64,000 bases of DNA, from assembly GCA_963721335.1 (NCBI GenBank), contig CAVRIV010000008.1:434001-498000 (forward strand). The letters run 5' to 3'. Below the pieces are notes generated by a model. That model did not search any database and had not been told where the DNA came from. It saw nothing but the letters and a program-made list of their open reading frames with translations. How positions within the stretch are numbered: position 1 is the stretch's first letter; each line of letters opens with the position of its first letter. Positions 15,496 through 23,049 of the stretch are shown here, piece by piece. This stretch comes from CAVXDY01 sp963721335. GTDB taxonomy: Bacteria > Actinomycetota > Thermoleophilia > Miltoncostaeales > Miltoncostaeaceae. A program made the position numbers and the translations under genes.

Positions 15496-16167
15496 TCACC
15501 CGGGGCGCTGGGCCAGCACCGTCCTCGAGGGGGTCGCGAACCAACTCAGGGCGAGCGGCTTCTTCGGGTAGCCGTGGGCGCGGGTGTACGGCCACACCCG
15601 CCAGAGGTAGCGCCGCCCCGGCGCCAGGCGCCTCGGCGGGAGGCGGAATGCGCGGGCGGAGGGGAACGCGGACATGACCTTGACGCCCGTCGCGCTGAAG
15701 ATCTGGACGTTGTAGAGGTCGGCCCGGGCCGGGCCGCCGCGCCATCGCAAGGTGGGCTGGAGCCCGCCGAGCACCGTGCCCGCCGCGGGGAGCAGCAGGT
15801 GGCGTCCGACGAGGTACCGCAGGGCGACGGGCGGCGTGGGGCGAGCGGGCGGGGCGGCGACCGGGGGGGCGGGGGCCGCCGGAACCGGTGGGACGGCCGG
15901 CGCTGGCGCAGTGGGTGTGGTGGGCGGGGCGGCGGCGACGGGCGGCGGGGGAGCGACGCGATCGCGCGCGTTGCCCGGGCCGCTGTTGTCGGCCCCGTCG
16001 TCCTCGTCCTCGTCGTCATCATCATCGTCGTCGTCGCCGAGGAGCTCGATGACGGGATCGGGGACGTCGGGGAGCAGGCTCTCCTGGGCCGTCGCGGGGA
16101 CGGCGGCGGCGCCCAGCGACACCAGCGTCGCGGCCACGAGGGAACGCACCATGGGCACGTTGCGCAT
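15496..16167 (-). CDS. Secreted protein, paralogue B (poly-acidic run, Fn3-like C-terminus)
   Basis: A 223-residue paralogue of the protein at 14577, with the same signal peptide (MRNVPMVRSLVAATLVSLG), the same ADNSGPGN motif and a C-terminal domain more than 80 percent identical by eye. Its linker is shorter. In place of the Gly/Ser run it has an almost pure run of about 14 aspartate and glutamate residues near positions 37-51, which could bind calcium. The start is leaderless (TAGCCT, seven bases, ATG). Divergent from miaB. Function unknown. Confidence 0.8.
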   Translation of the reverse strand: MRNVPMVRSLVAATLVSLGAAAVPATAQESLLPDVPDPVIELLGDDDDDDDDEDEDDGADNSGPGNARDRVAPPPPVAAAPPTTPTAPAPAVPPVPAAPAPPVAAPPARPTPPVALRYLVGRHLLLPAAGTVLGGLQPTLRWRGGPARADLYNVQIFSATGVKVMSAFPSARAFRLPPRRLAPGRRYLWRVWPYTRAHGYPKKPLALSWFATPSRTVLAQRPG

Positions 16168-16174
16168 GGGTCTC

Positions 16175-16180
16175 AGGCTA
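16175..16180 (-). promoter_or_regulatory. -10 box of secreted paralogue B, leaderless
   Basis: Minus-strand TAGCCT seven bases before the ATG at 16167. Confidence 0.55.
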
Positions 16181-16223
16181 GCCGAGAGTGCCTCGGGCCG
16201 ACACCACGGGACGGAGGGCCCTC

Positions 16224-16229
16224 TAGGAT
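16224..16229 (+). promoter_or_regulatory. miaB -10 box, leaderless
   Basis: TAGGAT six bases before the ATG at 16236; divergent from the promoter at 16175-16180. Confidence 0.55.
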
Positions 16230-16235
16230 CCGGCC

Positions 16236-17576
16236 ATGCGCTACCACCTGACCAGCTTCGGCTGCCAGATGAACGAGCACGATTCCGAGCGGATGAAGGG
16301 GGTGCTCGAGGGGCTGGGCTACACATCGGCGGAGCGCCGCGACGACGCCGACGTGATCCTCTTCAACACGTGCACGATCCGGGGCAGCGCCGACGAGCGG
16401 TTCCTGGGCAACCTGGGCGACGCCAAGCGCGTGAAGCGCGAGCGGCCCGACGCGGTGGTGGCGGTCGGCGGCTGCTGGGCGCAGAGCCAGAAGGAGGCGG
16501 TCTTCCGCGAGTTCCCGTTCGTGGACATCGCCTTCGGGCCGGGCGAGGTCGGCCGCCTCGGCGAGCTCCTGGCGCGGGAGCGGCTCGACGCGGTGGGCGC
16601 GTTCAGCTTCGACGGGGTCTTCAGCGGGAGCCTGCCGGCGGTGCGCTCGCGGGCCCACCAGGCGTGGGTGCAGATCTCGGTGGGCTGCAATTGCGTGTGC
16701 GCCTACTGCATCGTCCCGAGCGTCCGGGGGCGGGAGCGCAGCAGGCCTTTCGCCGAGGTGGTGGACGAGGTTCGGACGCTGGCGGCCGAGGGGGTGAGGG
16801 AGGTGACGCTGCTCGGCCAGAACGTGAACTCCTACGGGCGCGATCTGCCGCGCGATCGGCGGGCGACCTTCGCCGAGCTGCTCCGGGCCGTGGCCGGCGT
16901 GGCCGGGATCTGGCGCGTCCGCTACACGAGCCCCCACCCCAAGGACATGCGGGCCGACGTGATCGCCGCGATGGCCGACTGCCCCGAGGTGTGCGACCAC
17001 CTGCACCTGCCGGCCCAGTCCGGGAGCACGCGCGTCCTGAAGGCCATGCGCCGCACCTACTCGCGGGAGCGCTACCTGGAGCTCGTCGCCCGCCTGCGCG
17101 ATGCGATCCCCGACCTGTCGCTCACCACCGACCTGATCGTGGGCTTCCCCGGCGAGACCGAGGAGGACTTCGCCCAGACGCTCTCGCTCGTGGAGGAGTG
17201 CGGGTACGACGGGGCCTACACCTTCCTGTACTCGCCACGTCCCGGCACCGAGGCGGGCGAGCGCCTGGAGGACGACGTGCCGGCCGAGGCGAAGCGCGAG
17301 CGCATCGGACGCCTGGTCGAGGTGGTGCAGGCCACGGCGGCCCGCCGTGCCCGCAGGTTCGTGGGCCGCACGGCCGAGGTGCTCGTGGAGGGGCCCTCGC
17401 GCACCGACCCCTCCAGGTTGCGCGGCCGCCTGAGCCACAACATCGCGGTGAACTTCACCGGATCGGCCGCGGCGGGGTCGCTGGCGCGGGTGACGGTGGA
17501 CGGCTCCACCTCCACGACGCTCTCGGGCCACCAGGTGGACGTGCGCGCGGAGGCGCCGGCTCTCGCCCCCGCCTGA
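16236..17576 (+). CDS. miaB: tRNA-2-methylthio-N6-dimethylallyladenosine synthase
   Basis: A 446-residue radical-SAM methylthiotransferase that modifies A37 of tRNAs already prenylated by MiaA. The N-terminal domain opens TSFGCQMNEHDSERM and carries the first iron-sulfur cysteines. The radical-SAM cluster is CNCVCAYC (near residue 151), followed by IVPSVRGRERS. A C-terminal TRAM domain spans about residues 375-440. The partner miaA follows directly. Confidence 0.95.
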   Translation: MRYHLTSFGCQMNEHDSERMKGVLEGLGYTSAERRDDADVILFNTCTIRGSADERFLGNLGDAKRVKRERPDAVVAVGGCWAQSQKEAVFREFPFVDIAFGPGEVGRLGELLARERLDAVGAFSFDGVFSGSLPAVRSRAHQAWVQISVGCNCVCAYCIVPSVRGRERSRPFAEVVDEVRTLAAEGVREVTLLGQNVNSYGRDLPRDRRATFAELLRAVAGVAGIWRVRYTSPHPKDMRADVIAAMADCPEVCDHLHLPAQSGSTRVLKAMRRTYSRERYLELVARLRDAIPDLSLTTDLIVGFPGETEEDFAQTLSLVEECGYDGAYTFLYSPRPGTEAGERLEDDVPAEAKRERIGRLVEVVQATAARRARRFVGRTAEVLVEGPSRTDPSRLRGRLSHNIAVNFTGSAAAGSLARVTVDGSTSTTLSGHQVDVRAEAPALAPA

Positions 17577-17577
17577 G

Positions 17578-18507
17578 GTCCTCGCCCTCTTCGGGCCGAC
17601 CGCCGCGGGGAAGAGCGCGCTGGCCCACGCGGCCGCGCGGGAGCTGGGGGGCGAGGTGGTGGTCGCCGACCCCTTCCAGCGCTACCGCGGCCTGGAGATC
17701 GCCGCCGACGGCCCGCGCGCGACCCAGCTCGCCGAGGTGCGGTACCACGGCGTGGGCGACCTCGCGCTCACCGAGAGCTCGACGGCGGCGGGCTTCGCGC
17801 GGATGGCGCACGAGGCCGTCGACTCCCTGCTCGCGGCGGGACGCGTACCCGTGGTGGCGGGCGGGACGGGGCTCTATCTGCGGGCGGCGCTGGCCGACCT
17901 GACGTTCCCCGACGAGCCCGAGCCCGAGCTGCGCGAGTGGTCGGAGCGCCTGGTCCGGCACGATCCCGCGGGAGCCCTCCGGGCGCTGGCCTCGCGCGAC
18001 CCCGCGGCGGCCGAGCGCGTTGACGCCGCCAACCCCCGCCGGCTGGCCCGTGCCCTCGAGGTGGCGGCGGGGGGCTCCGCGCGGGCGGGGGCCGGGGAGC
18101 TGTGGTCGGGGCGGACGCGCCGGCCGACGCTGCTGGTGGCGGTGACGAGGCCCCGCGAGGAGCTCGACCGGCGCATCGCGGAGCGGGTCCAGAGAGAGCT
18201 CGACGACGGCCTGGTCGCCGAGATCGAGGCCGCCCTCGAGACCCCCGGGCTCTCGCGCGAGGCGGCGCAGGTGATCGGCGTGCGGGAGGTGCGCGCCATG
18301 CGGGCCGGGGAGCTCGACGTCTCGGCGCTCCCCGACCGCCTGGCGGCGCGCACCCGGCGGCTGGCCCGCAAGCAGCTCACGTGGCTGCGCAAGACCCCCG
18401 GCGCCGTGACCCTCGACCTGGGCGACGGGCCGGCCGAGGAGGCCCTCCCGCGCCTGCTGGCGCTGTGGCGGGACGCCAGGGGCGATTCGGTAGTCTCCGA
18501 GGGATGA
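17578..18507 (+). CDS. miaA: tRNA dimethylallyltransferase (start codon unclear)
   Basis: Transfers the dimethylallyl group to A37 of tRNAs. The P-loop GPTAAGKSAL is encoded at about 17593-17622, upstream of the first ordinary start (GTG 17656), so the true start must be earlier. No ATG, GTG or TTG exists in frame after the miaB stop. A CTG overlapping that stop (CTGAGG, 17573) would give MRVLALFGPTAAGKS if one G is missing from the sequence. Other motifs, GGTGLYLRA and ADPFQRYRGLEI, are intact. One oddity is ADPFQRY where most members have DSMQVY. The stop overlaps the dapF ATG. Confidence 0.88.
   Translation, partial: VLALFGPTAAGKSALAHAAARELGGEVVVADPFQRYRGLEIAADGPRATQLAEVRYHGVGDLALTESSTAAGFARMAHEAVDSLLAAGRVPVVAGGTGLYLRAALADLTFPDEPEPELREWSERLVRHDPAGALRALASRDPAAAERVDAANPRRLARALEVAAGGSARAGAGELWSGRTRRPTLLVAVTRPREELDRRIAERVQRELDDGLVAEIEAALETPGLSREAAQVIGVREVRAMRAGELDVSALPDRLAARTRRLARKQLTWLRKTPGAVTLDLGDGPAEEALPRLLALWRDARGDSVVSEG
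18491..18496 (+). promoter_or_regulatory. dapF -10 box, leaderless
   Basis: TAGTCT seven bases before the dapF ATG (18504), inside the end of miaA; an internal operon promoter. Confidence 0.45.
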
Positions 18508-19311
18508 GATTCGCCAAGTGGCACGGCCTCGGAAACGACTATCTGATCGTGGATCGCGAGGCGTGGCCGCTGGCCCTGACCGCGGCCCGCGCCCGGCGCA
18601 TCTGCGACCCGCACTTCGGCGTGGGCGGTGACGGCATCCTCGAGGTGTCCTTCGAGGAGGGGGTCCCGCGGATGACCGTCTGGAATGCGGATGGCAGCCA
18701 GGCCGAGAACTGCGGAAACGGCATCCGCATGGTGGCGCGCCATCTCGAGGCCGAGGGCCGGCTGCCCGCGGACGGACGGATCCTGACCGGCGGGGGCCCG
18801 GTCACCGTCCGGACGCTGGACGGCGACCGGGTGGAGGTCCAGATGGGACGCGCGCGCTTTCCCGCCGGCGAGCGCCTCCACGGCCTCCGGGTCAACGGCG
18901 AGGTCCTCGAGCTGGCCGAGGTGTCGATGGGCAACCCGCACGCCGTCGTGGAGCACGCGAGCCCCGCGGAGGTCGTGGAGCGGCTCGGCCCCGTCATCGA
19001 GGTGGCCGACCGGTTCCCCGCAGCGCACCAACGTGGAGTTCGTGCGGTCGGAGGGCCCCTCGGAGCTCACGATGCGGGTGTGGGAGCGCGGGGTGGGCGA
19101 GACGCTCGCCTGCGGCACCGGCGCCTGCGCGGCCGCGGTCGCGGCGGTGCGCCTCGGGGGGCTCACCAGCCCCGTCACGGTCCACCTGAAGGGGGGCGAC
19201 CTCGTGATCGCCGTCGACGGCGATCTGGAGGTCACGATGACCGGGCCCGCCGAGGAGCTCTACCGGGGCGAGCTTTCCCCCGCCCTCATCAGCGCCCTGG
19301 AGGAGCTCTGA
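18504..19311 (+). CDS. dapF: Diaminopimelate epimerase (one-base frameshift)
   Basis: Converts LL- to meso-diaminopimelate for peptidoglycan and lysine. The first frame gives KWHGLGNDYLIVD, the catalytic cysteine in NADGSQAENCGNGIR and MGNPHAVV. After DRFP at about 19020 one extra base shifts the frame; the second frame continues RTNVEFV, then the second catalytic cysteine in ACGTGACAAAVA. The total length is a multiple of three plus one. All catalytic residues survive, so a sequencing error is the simplest reading. ATG 18504 overlaps the miaA stop. Confidence 0.88.
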
Positions 19312-20483
19312 CGGCGCGCGTCGTCGGGGCCGAGCGGCTCCGGCGGCTCCCGCCGTACCTCTTCGCCCAGATCGAGCAGAAGATCGCGGCGAAGCGGGCC
19401 GAGGGCGTCGACATCATCTCCCTGGGCATCGGCGACCCGGACACGCCGACCCCCGAGGTGGTGGTCGCGGCCATGCGGGATCAGGTCGGCCGTCCCGACA
19501 CCCACCAGTACCCGTCGAACCGGGGGCGGGCGTCCTTCCGCGAGGCGGTCGCCGGCTTCTACTCGGCGCGCTTCGGCGTGACGCTCGATCCCGCGGCCGA
19601 GATCATGCCCGCGCTGGGCGCCAAGGAGGCGGTGGCCAACGTCAACCTGGCCTTCCTCGACCCGGGCGACGTCGCCCTCGCCAGCGATCCCGGCTACCCC
19701 GTCTACACCACCGGGCCGCTGCTGGCGGGCGCGGAGCCGGTCTCCATGCCGCTCCTGGCGGAGCTGGGCTTCCAGCCCGATCTGGAGGCCATCCCGGCGG
19801 AGGTCGCGAGCCGCGCGCGGGTGATGTTCCTGAACTACCCCAACAACCCCACGGGCGGCGTGGTGGACGACGACTTCTTCGAGCGGGCGGTCGCGTTCGC
19901 GCGGCGTCACGAGGTGATCGTCGTGCACGACAACGCGTACTCGGAGATCACCTACGACGGCTACCGGGCCCCGTCGTTCCTCGAGACCCCGGGCGCCATG
20001 GACGTGGGGATCGAGATCTTCTCCCTCTCGAAGACCTACAACATGACCGGATGGCGGGTCGGCGCCGTGGTGGGCAACGCCGATCTCGTGGGCGCCTACT
20101 GGCAGCTGAAGACGAACATCGACAGCGGCATGTTCGAGGCCGTCCAGGAGGCCGGCGCGGCGGCCCTGCGCTCCGACCAGTCGTCGGTGGCCGAGATGTG
20201 CGCGATCTACCAGCGCCGCCGCGACGTCCTCGTCGCCGCCCTCCGCCGGATCGGCCTGCGGGTGGACCCGCCGAAGGGCGCGATCTACGTCTGGGCGCGG
20301 GTGCCCGACGGTGAGACGTCGGCGTCGTTCACCGAGCGCGTGCTCGAGGAGGCGGCGGTCGTGATCTCGCCCGGCGCGGCCTACGGGGCCGGCGGCGAGG
20401 GGTTCGTGCGGATGAGCCTGACGGTGCCGGACGAGCGCCTGAACGAGGCCGCCGACCGGATCGCCGCCCTCGTCGGCGCGTAG
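19308..20483 (+). CDS. Aminotransferase class I/II, LL-diaminopimelate aminotransferase-like, CTG start
   Basis: A 391-residue PLP enzyme. It opens with RLRRLPPYLFAQIEQKIAAK and SLGIGDPDTPTPE, as in LL-diaminopimelate and related aminotransferases; the PLP lysine is in SLSKTYNMTGWRVG near residue 240. The location right behind dapF, and dapA elsewhere in the window, support a DapL/DapC role in diaminopimelate synthesis. The start is CTG 19308, overlapping the dapF TGA as CTGA; no ATG, GTG or TTG occurs before the conserved N-terminus in this frame. Substrate specificity is inferred from context. Confidence 0.88.
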   Translation: MTARVVGAERLRRLPPYLFAQIEQKIAAKRAEGVDIISLGIGDPDTPTPEVVVAAMRDQVGRPDTHQYPSNRGRASFREAVAGFYSARFGVTLDPAAEIMPALGAKEAVANVNLAFLDPGDVALASDPGYPVYTTGPLLAGAEPVSMPLLAELGFQPDLEAIPAEVASRARVMFLNYPNNPTGGVVDDDFFERAVAFARRHEVIVVHDNAYSEITYDGYRAPSFLETPGAMDVGIEIFSLSKTYNMTGWRVGAVVGNADLVGAYWQLKTNIDSGMFEAVQEAGAAALRSDQSSVAEMCAIYQRRRDVLVAALRRIGLRVDPPKGAIYVWARVPDGETSASFTERVLEEAAVVISPGAAYGAGGEGFVRMSLTVPDERLNEAADRIAALVGA

Positions 20484-20490
20484 ACGCCGC

Positions 20491-20925
20491 GTGGAGCCCG
20501 ACCTGCCGGTGCTCCGGCTGCGGCCCGAGGGTCGCATCCCGGAGCGGGCGCACCCCGGTGACGCCGGCCTCGACCTCGTCGCCGCCGAGGCCCGCGACCT
20601 GGCGCCCGGCGAGCGCGTGGCCGTGCCCACCGCCATCGCGATCGCGGTGCCGCCCGGCCACGCCGGCCTCGTGCTGCCGCGCTCGGGGCTCGCCCGCCGT
20701 CACGGCGTCACGCTGGCCAACTCGCCCGGCCTGATCGACGCGGGCTACCGGGGCGAGCTTCTGGTGGTGATGATCAACCTGGGAGCGGAGGCGCACCGGG
20801 TGGAGGCCGGCGACCGCATCGCCCAGCTCGTGATCGCCCCGATCGCCATGTCACGCGCGGTGGAGACCGCCGAGCTGCCGCCCTCGGACGGGCGGGGCGC
20901 CGGAGGCTTCGGCTCCACGGGTTAG
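20491..20925 (+). CDS. dut: dUTP diphosphatase
   Basis: A 144-residue trimeric dUTPase that hydrolyses dUTP to dUMP. All five motifs are present: HPGDAGLDL, PRSGLARRHG, GLIDAGYRGEL with the catalytic aspartate and tyrosine, DRIAQLVI and the C-terminal RGAGGFGSTG arm. GTG 20491 follows the aminotransferase by seven bases. Convergent with the DJ-1 gene eight bases away. Confidence 0.95.
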   Translation: MEPDLPVLRLRPEGRIPERAHPGDAGLDLVAAEARDLAPGERVAVPTAIAIAVPPGHAGLVLPRSGLARRHGVTLANSPGLIDAGYRGELLVVMINLGAEAHRVEAGDRIAQLVIAPIAMSRAVETAELPPSDGRGAGGFGSTG

Positions 20926-20933
20926 CCGCCGCT

Positions 20934-21542
20934 TCAGCCCGGCTCCGCCTCCCAGGCGTAGTCGAGCTGGCGAGCCGTCCGCTCCGCGAGGCCCCGGTCC
21001 GTGAGCCGGTCCACCAGGTGGAGGGCCATCGCGATTCCCGAGCTGAGGCCGCCGGAGGTGATCACGTCGCCGGCGTCAACCCACGGCACGCCGGAACGCC
21101 CTCGCGTCGAGCCGAGGCGCGCGGCGAGCGCGGCGACGTCCTCCCAGTGGGTGGTCCAGGGACGGTCGCCGAGGACGCCCGCGTCCCCCAGGAGGAACGC
21201 CCCGGTGCAGACCGAGGCGGGCAGCTCCGCCACGCCGAGGAGCCGGCGCACGGCCCCGGCGGTCTCCGGGTCGGCGGCCACCTCGTCGATCGCGACGGCG
21301 CCGGGCACGATCAGCACGTCGAGCCGGTCGACCGCGTCGGCAGCGACGTGGGGGACGATGGCGAGGCCTCCGTAGGCGTGGACCGGGCCGCTCCCCGGGC
21401 CGATCACGATCACCTCGAACGGCGGCGGCTCCCCGTCGCGCACGGCGAGCCGCGAGGCGGTCAGGAACACCTCGTAGGGGCCCCCGAGGTCGAGCAGGTC
21501 CACGCCCTCGAAGGCGAGGATGCCGACGCGCCGCGGGCTCAC
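20934..21542 (-). CDS. DJ-1/PfpI family protein
   Basis: A 202-residue protein with the class I glutamine amidotransferase-like fold. Key features are VGILAFEGVDLLDLGGPYEVF at the start, the nucleophile cysteine in ASVCTGAFLLG near residue 110, and ITSGGLSSGIAMALHLV. This matches the AraC-N/isonitrile hydratase-like branch of DJ-1 proteins, without the DNA-binding part. Substrate unknown. GTG overlaps the gatD stop as GTGA. Last gene of the murT operon. Confidence 0.85.
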   Translation of the reverse strand: MSPRRVGILAFEGVDLLDLGGPYEVFLTASRLAVRDGEPPPFEVIVIGPGSGPVHAYGGLAIVPHVAADAVDRLDVLIVPGAVAIDEVAADPETAGAVRRLLGVAELPASVCTGAFLLGDAGVLGDRPWTTHWEDVAALAARLGSTRGRSGVPWVDAGDVITSGGLSSGIAMALHLVDRLTDRGLAERTARQLDYAWEAEPG

Positions 21543-22288
21543 CGGCTCCGCGCCCTCATGGCCCGGGTCGTGGCGGCGGCGTGGGCGGCGTCCTCCAGGG
21601 AGTCGTCCAGCGGCTCCAGTCGCGGCTCCTTCCCGGTGGCGTGGGCGAGCCCCCAGGCGATGAGGCGGTCCGCCAGCCAGGGGTTCTTCGGCAGCAGGGG
21701 CCCGTGCAGGTAGGTGCCCACGACGCGGCCCGAGACGCCGCCCTCACCGCCGTCCTCGCCGTTGTTGCCGTGCCCGCTGACCACCCGGCCGAGCGGGCGG
21801 CAGCCGGGGCCCAGGCGGGTGCGCCCGGCGTGGTTCTCGAACCCCACCAGCCGGTGCCGCTCGCCGTCGAGGTCGGCCTCGATCACGAGGTCGCCGATCA
21901 GGCGCGTGGGGCCGGCGACGGTGTCCAGATCCAGGATCCCGACGCCCGGCATCCGCGAGCCGTCGGTGCCGGTGTAGCCGTGGCCGGCGAGCTGGAACCC
22001 GCCGCACACGCACACGACGGCCGCGCCGTCCGCCACCGCGGCGTGGAGCCCCTCCGCCTTGGTCGCCACCATGTCGTCGGCCACCACGGCCTGATCGCGG
22101 TCCTGGCCCCCGCCCAGGTAGAAGAGGTCGTGGCGTCCCGGCTCGATCCGATCGCCCAGGCCGATCTCGGTCACCTCCAGCGCGAGGCCCCGCCAGGCAA
22201 GCCGGCGCTCCAGCACGGCGATGTTCCCCCGGTCGGCGTAGATGTTCATCTCGCCGGGGTAGAGGTGGCAGAGGCGCAGGGTGCTCAC
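21539..22288 (-). CDS. gatD: Lipid II isoglutaminyl synthase, glutaminase subunit
   Basis: A 249-residue class I glutamine amidotransferase of the CobB/CobQ type. With MurT it amidates the D-glutamate of lipid II. The catalytic cysteine is in VVCVCGGFQLAGHGY and the histidine in TYLHGPLLPKNP; the opening LCHLYPGEMNIYADRGN is diagnostic for GatD. GTG 22288 overlaps the upstream methyltransferase stop as GTGA. MurT lies two genes upstream, with a methyltransferase between them. Confidence 0.92.
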   Translation of the reverse strand: MSTLRLCHLYPGEMNIYADRGNIAVLERRLAWRGLALEVTEIGLGDRIEPGRHDLFYLGGGQDRDQAVVADDMVATKAEGLHAAVADGAAVVCVCGGFQLAGHGYTGTDGSRMPGVGILDLDTVAGPTRLIGDLVIEADLDGERHRLVGFENHAGRTRLGPGCRPLGRVVSGHGNNGEDGGEGGVSGRVVGTYLHGPLLPKNPWLADRLIAWGLAHATGKEPRLEPLDDSLEDAAHAAATTRAMRARSR

Positions 22289-23049
22289 GAGGCGGCCCGG
22301 CAGCGGTGGATCTGGCGCTCCGAGCCCGCGATCACCGGCGACCCGTCGAAGTCCCCGAGCACCTCGATCGGCTCCAGGCCCGCCTCGTGCAGCAACTCGC
22401 GGATCTCCTCCGGGCTGAACAGGTGCACGCGATGGTGGCGCAGGACCGTGTGCGCGGGCCCGCTGCCCGTCCGCCGCTCGACGCGGAGCGTGAACTCCAG
22501 GGTGTGGGTGGCGGGCTCCCAGCGGTCGTACCAGGCCGAGTGCTCCAGGGTGGCGCCGCTGCCGGGATCGTGATGGAGCCCGCCGGGGCGCGCGACGCCC
22601 ATCGTGGCCGCGATCTCCTCCGCGTCGGGCAGGGCGACGTCGAAGATCAGCTCGCCTCCCGGGGCGAGGTGCTCGCGCACCGCGGACAGGCAGGCCAGCC
22701 GGTCGGCGGGGTCCGTGAGGGCCTGGAGGGTGTTCATGGCGATCAGCACCAAGCGGAACGCGCGGTCGAGGCGGAACCCGGCCAGCTCGCCGGGTACGAC
22801 CCGCACCCGCTGCCGGACCTCCGGGGGCTCGGCCCCGAGGAGCCGCTCCAGCTCGGCCCGCATCGCGGGCGACCGGTCGAGCGCCCACACCTCCGCGCCG
22901 TCGCGGGCGAGCGGCAGGGCGACCCGGCCGGTGGCGCACCCCAGGTCGAGCACCGGGGACCCCAGCCGCGCTGCGGCGGCACGCCAGAAGGGGATGTCCC
23001 GGGTGTAGTGGGCGTGCTCGAGGGCGAAGGCCCGCGCCTCATCGCTCAC
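22285..23049 (-). CDS. SAM-dependent class I methyltransferase
   Basis: A 254-residue methyltransferase with the SAM-binding motif VLDLGCATGRVALPLA near residue 33, an acidic residue after the second strand (WALDRSPAM) and LVLIAMNTLQALTD. The C-terminal half is of the small-molecule type and ends with RERQIHRC-like residues (SERQIHRC). It is inserted between murT and gatD with overlaps on both sides (11 and 4 bases), so co-expression is certain to be tight. Substrate unknown; a cell-wall related role is only suggested by the neighbours. Confidence 0.85.
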   Translation of the reverse strand: MSDEARAFALEHAHYTRDIPFWRAAAARLGSPVLDLGCATGRVALPLARDGAEVWALDRSPAMRAELERLLGAEPPEVRQRVRVVPGELAGFRLDRAFRLVLIAMNTLQALTDPADRLACLSAVREHLAPGGELIFDVALPDAEEIAATMGVARPGGLHHDPGSGATLEHSAWYDRWEPATHTLEFTLRVERRTGSGPAHTVLRHHRVHLFSPEEIRELLHEAGLEPIEVLGDFDGSPVIAGSERQIHRCRAAS

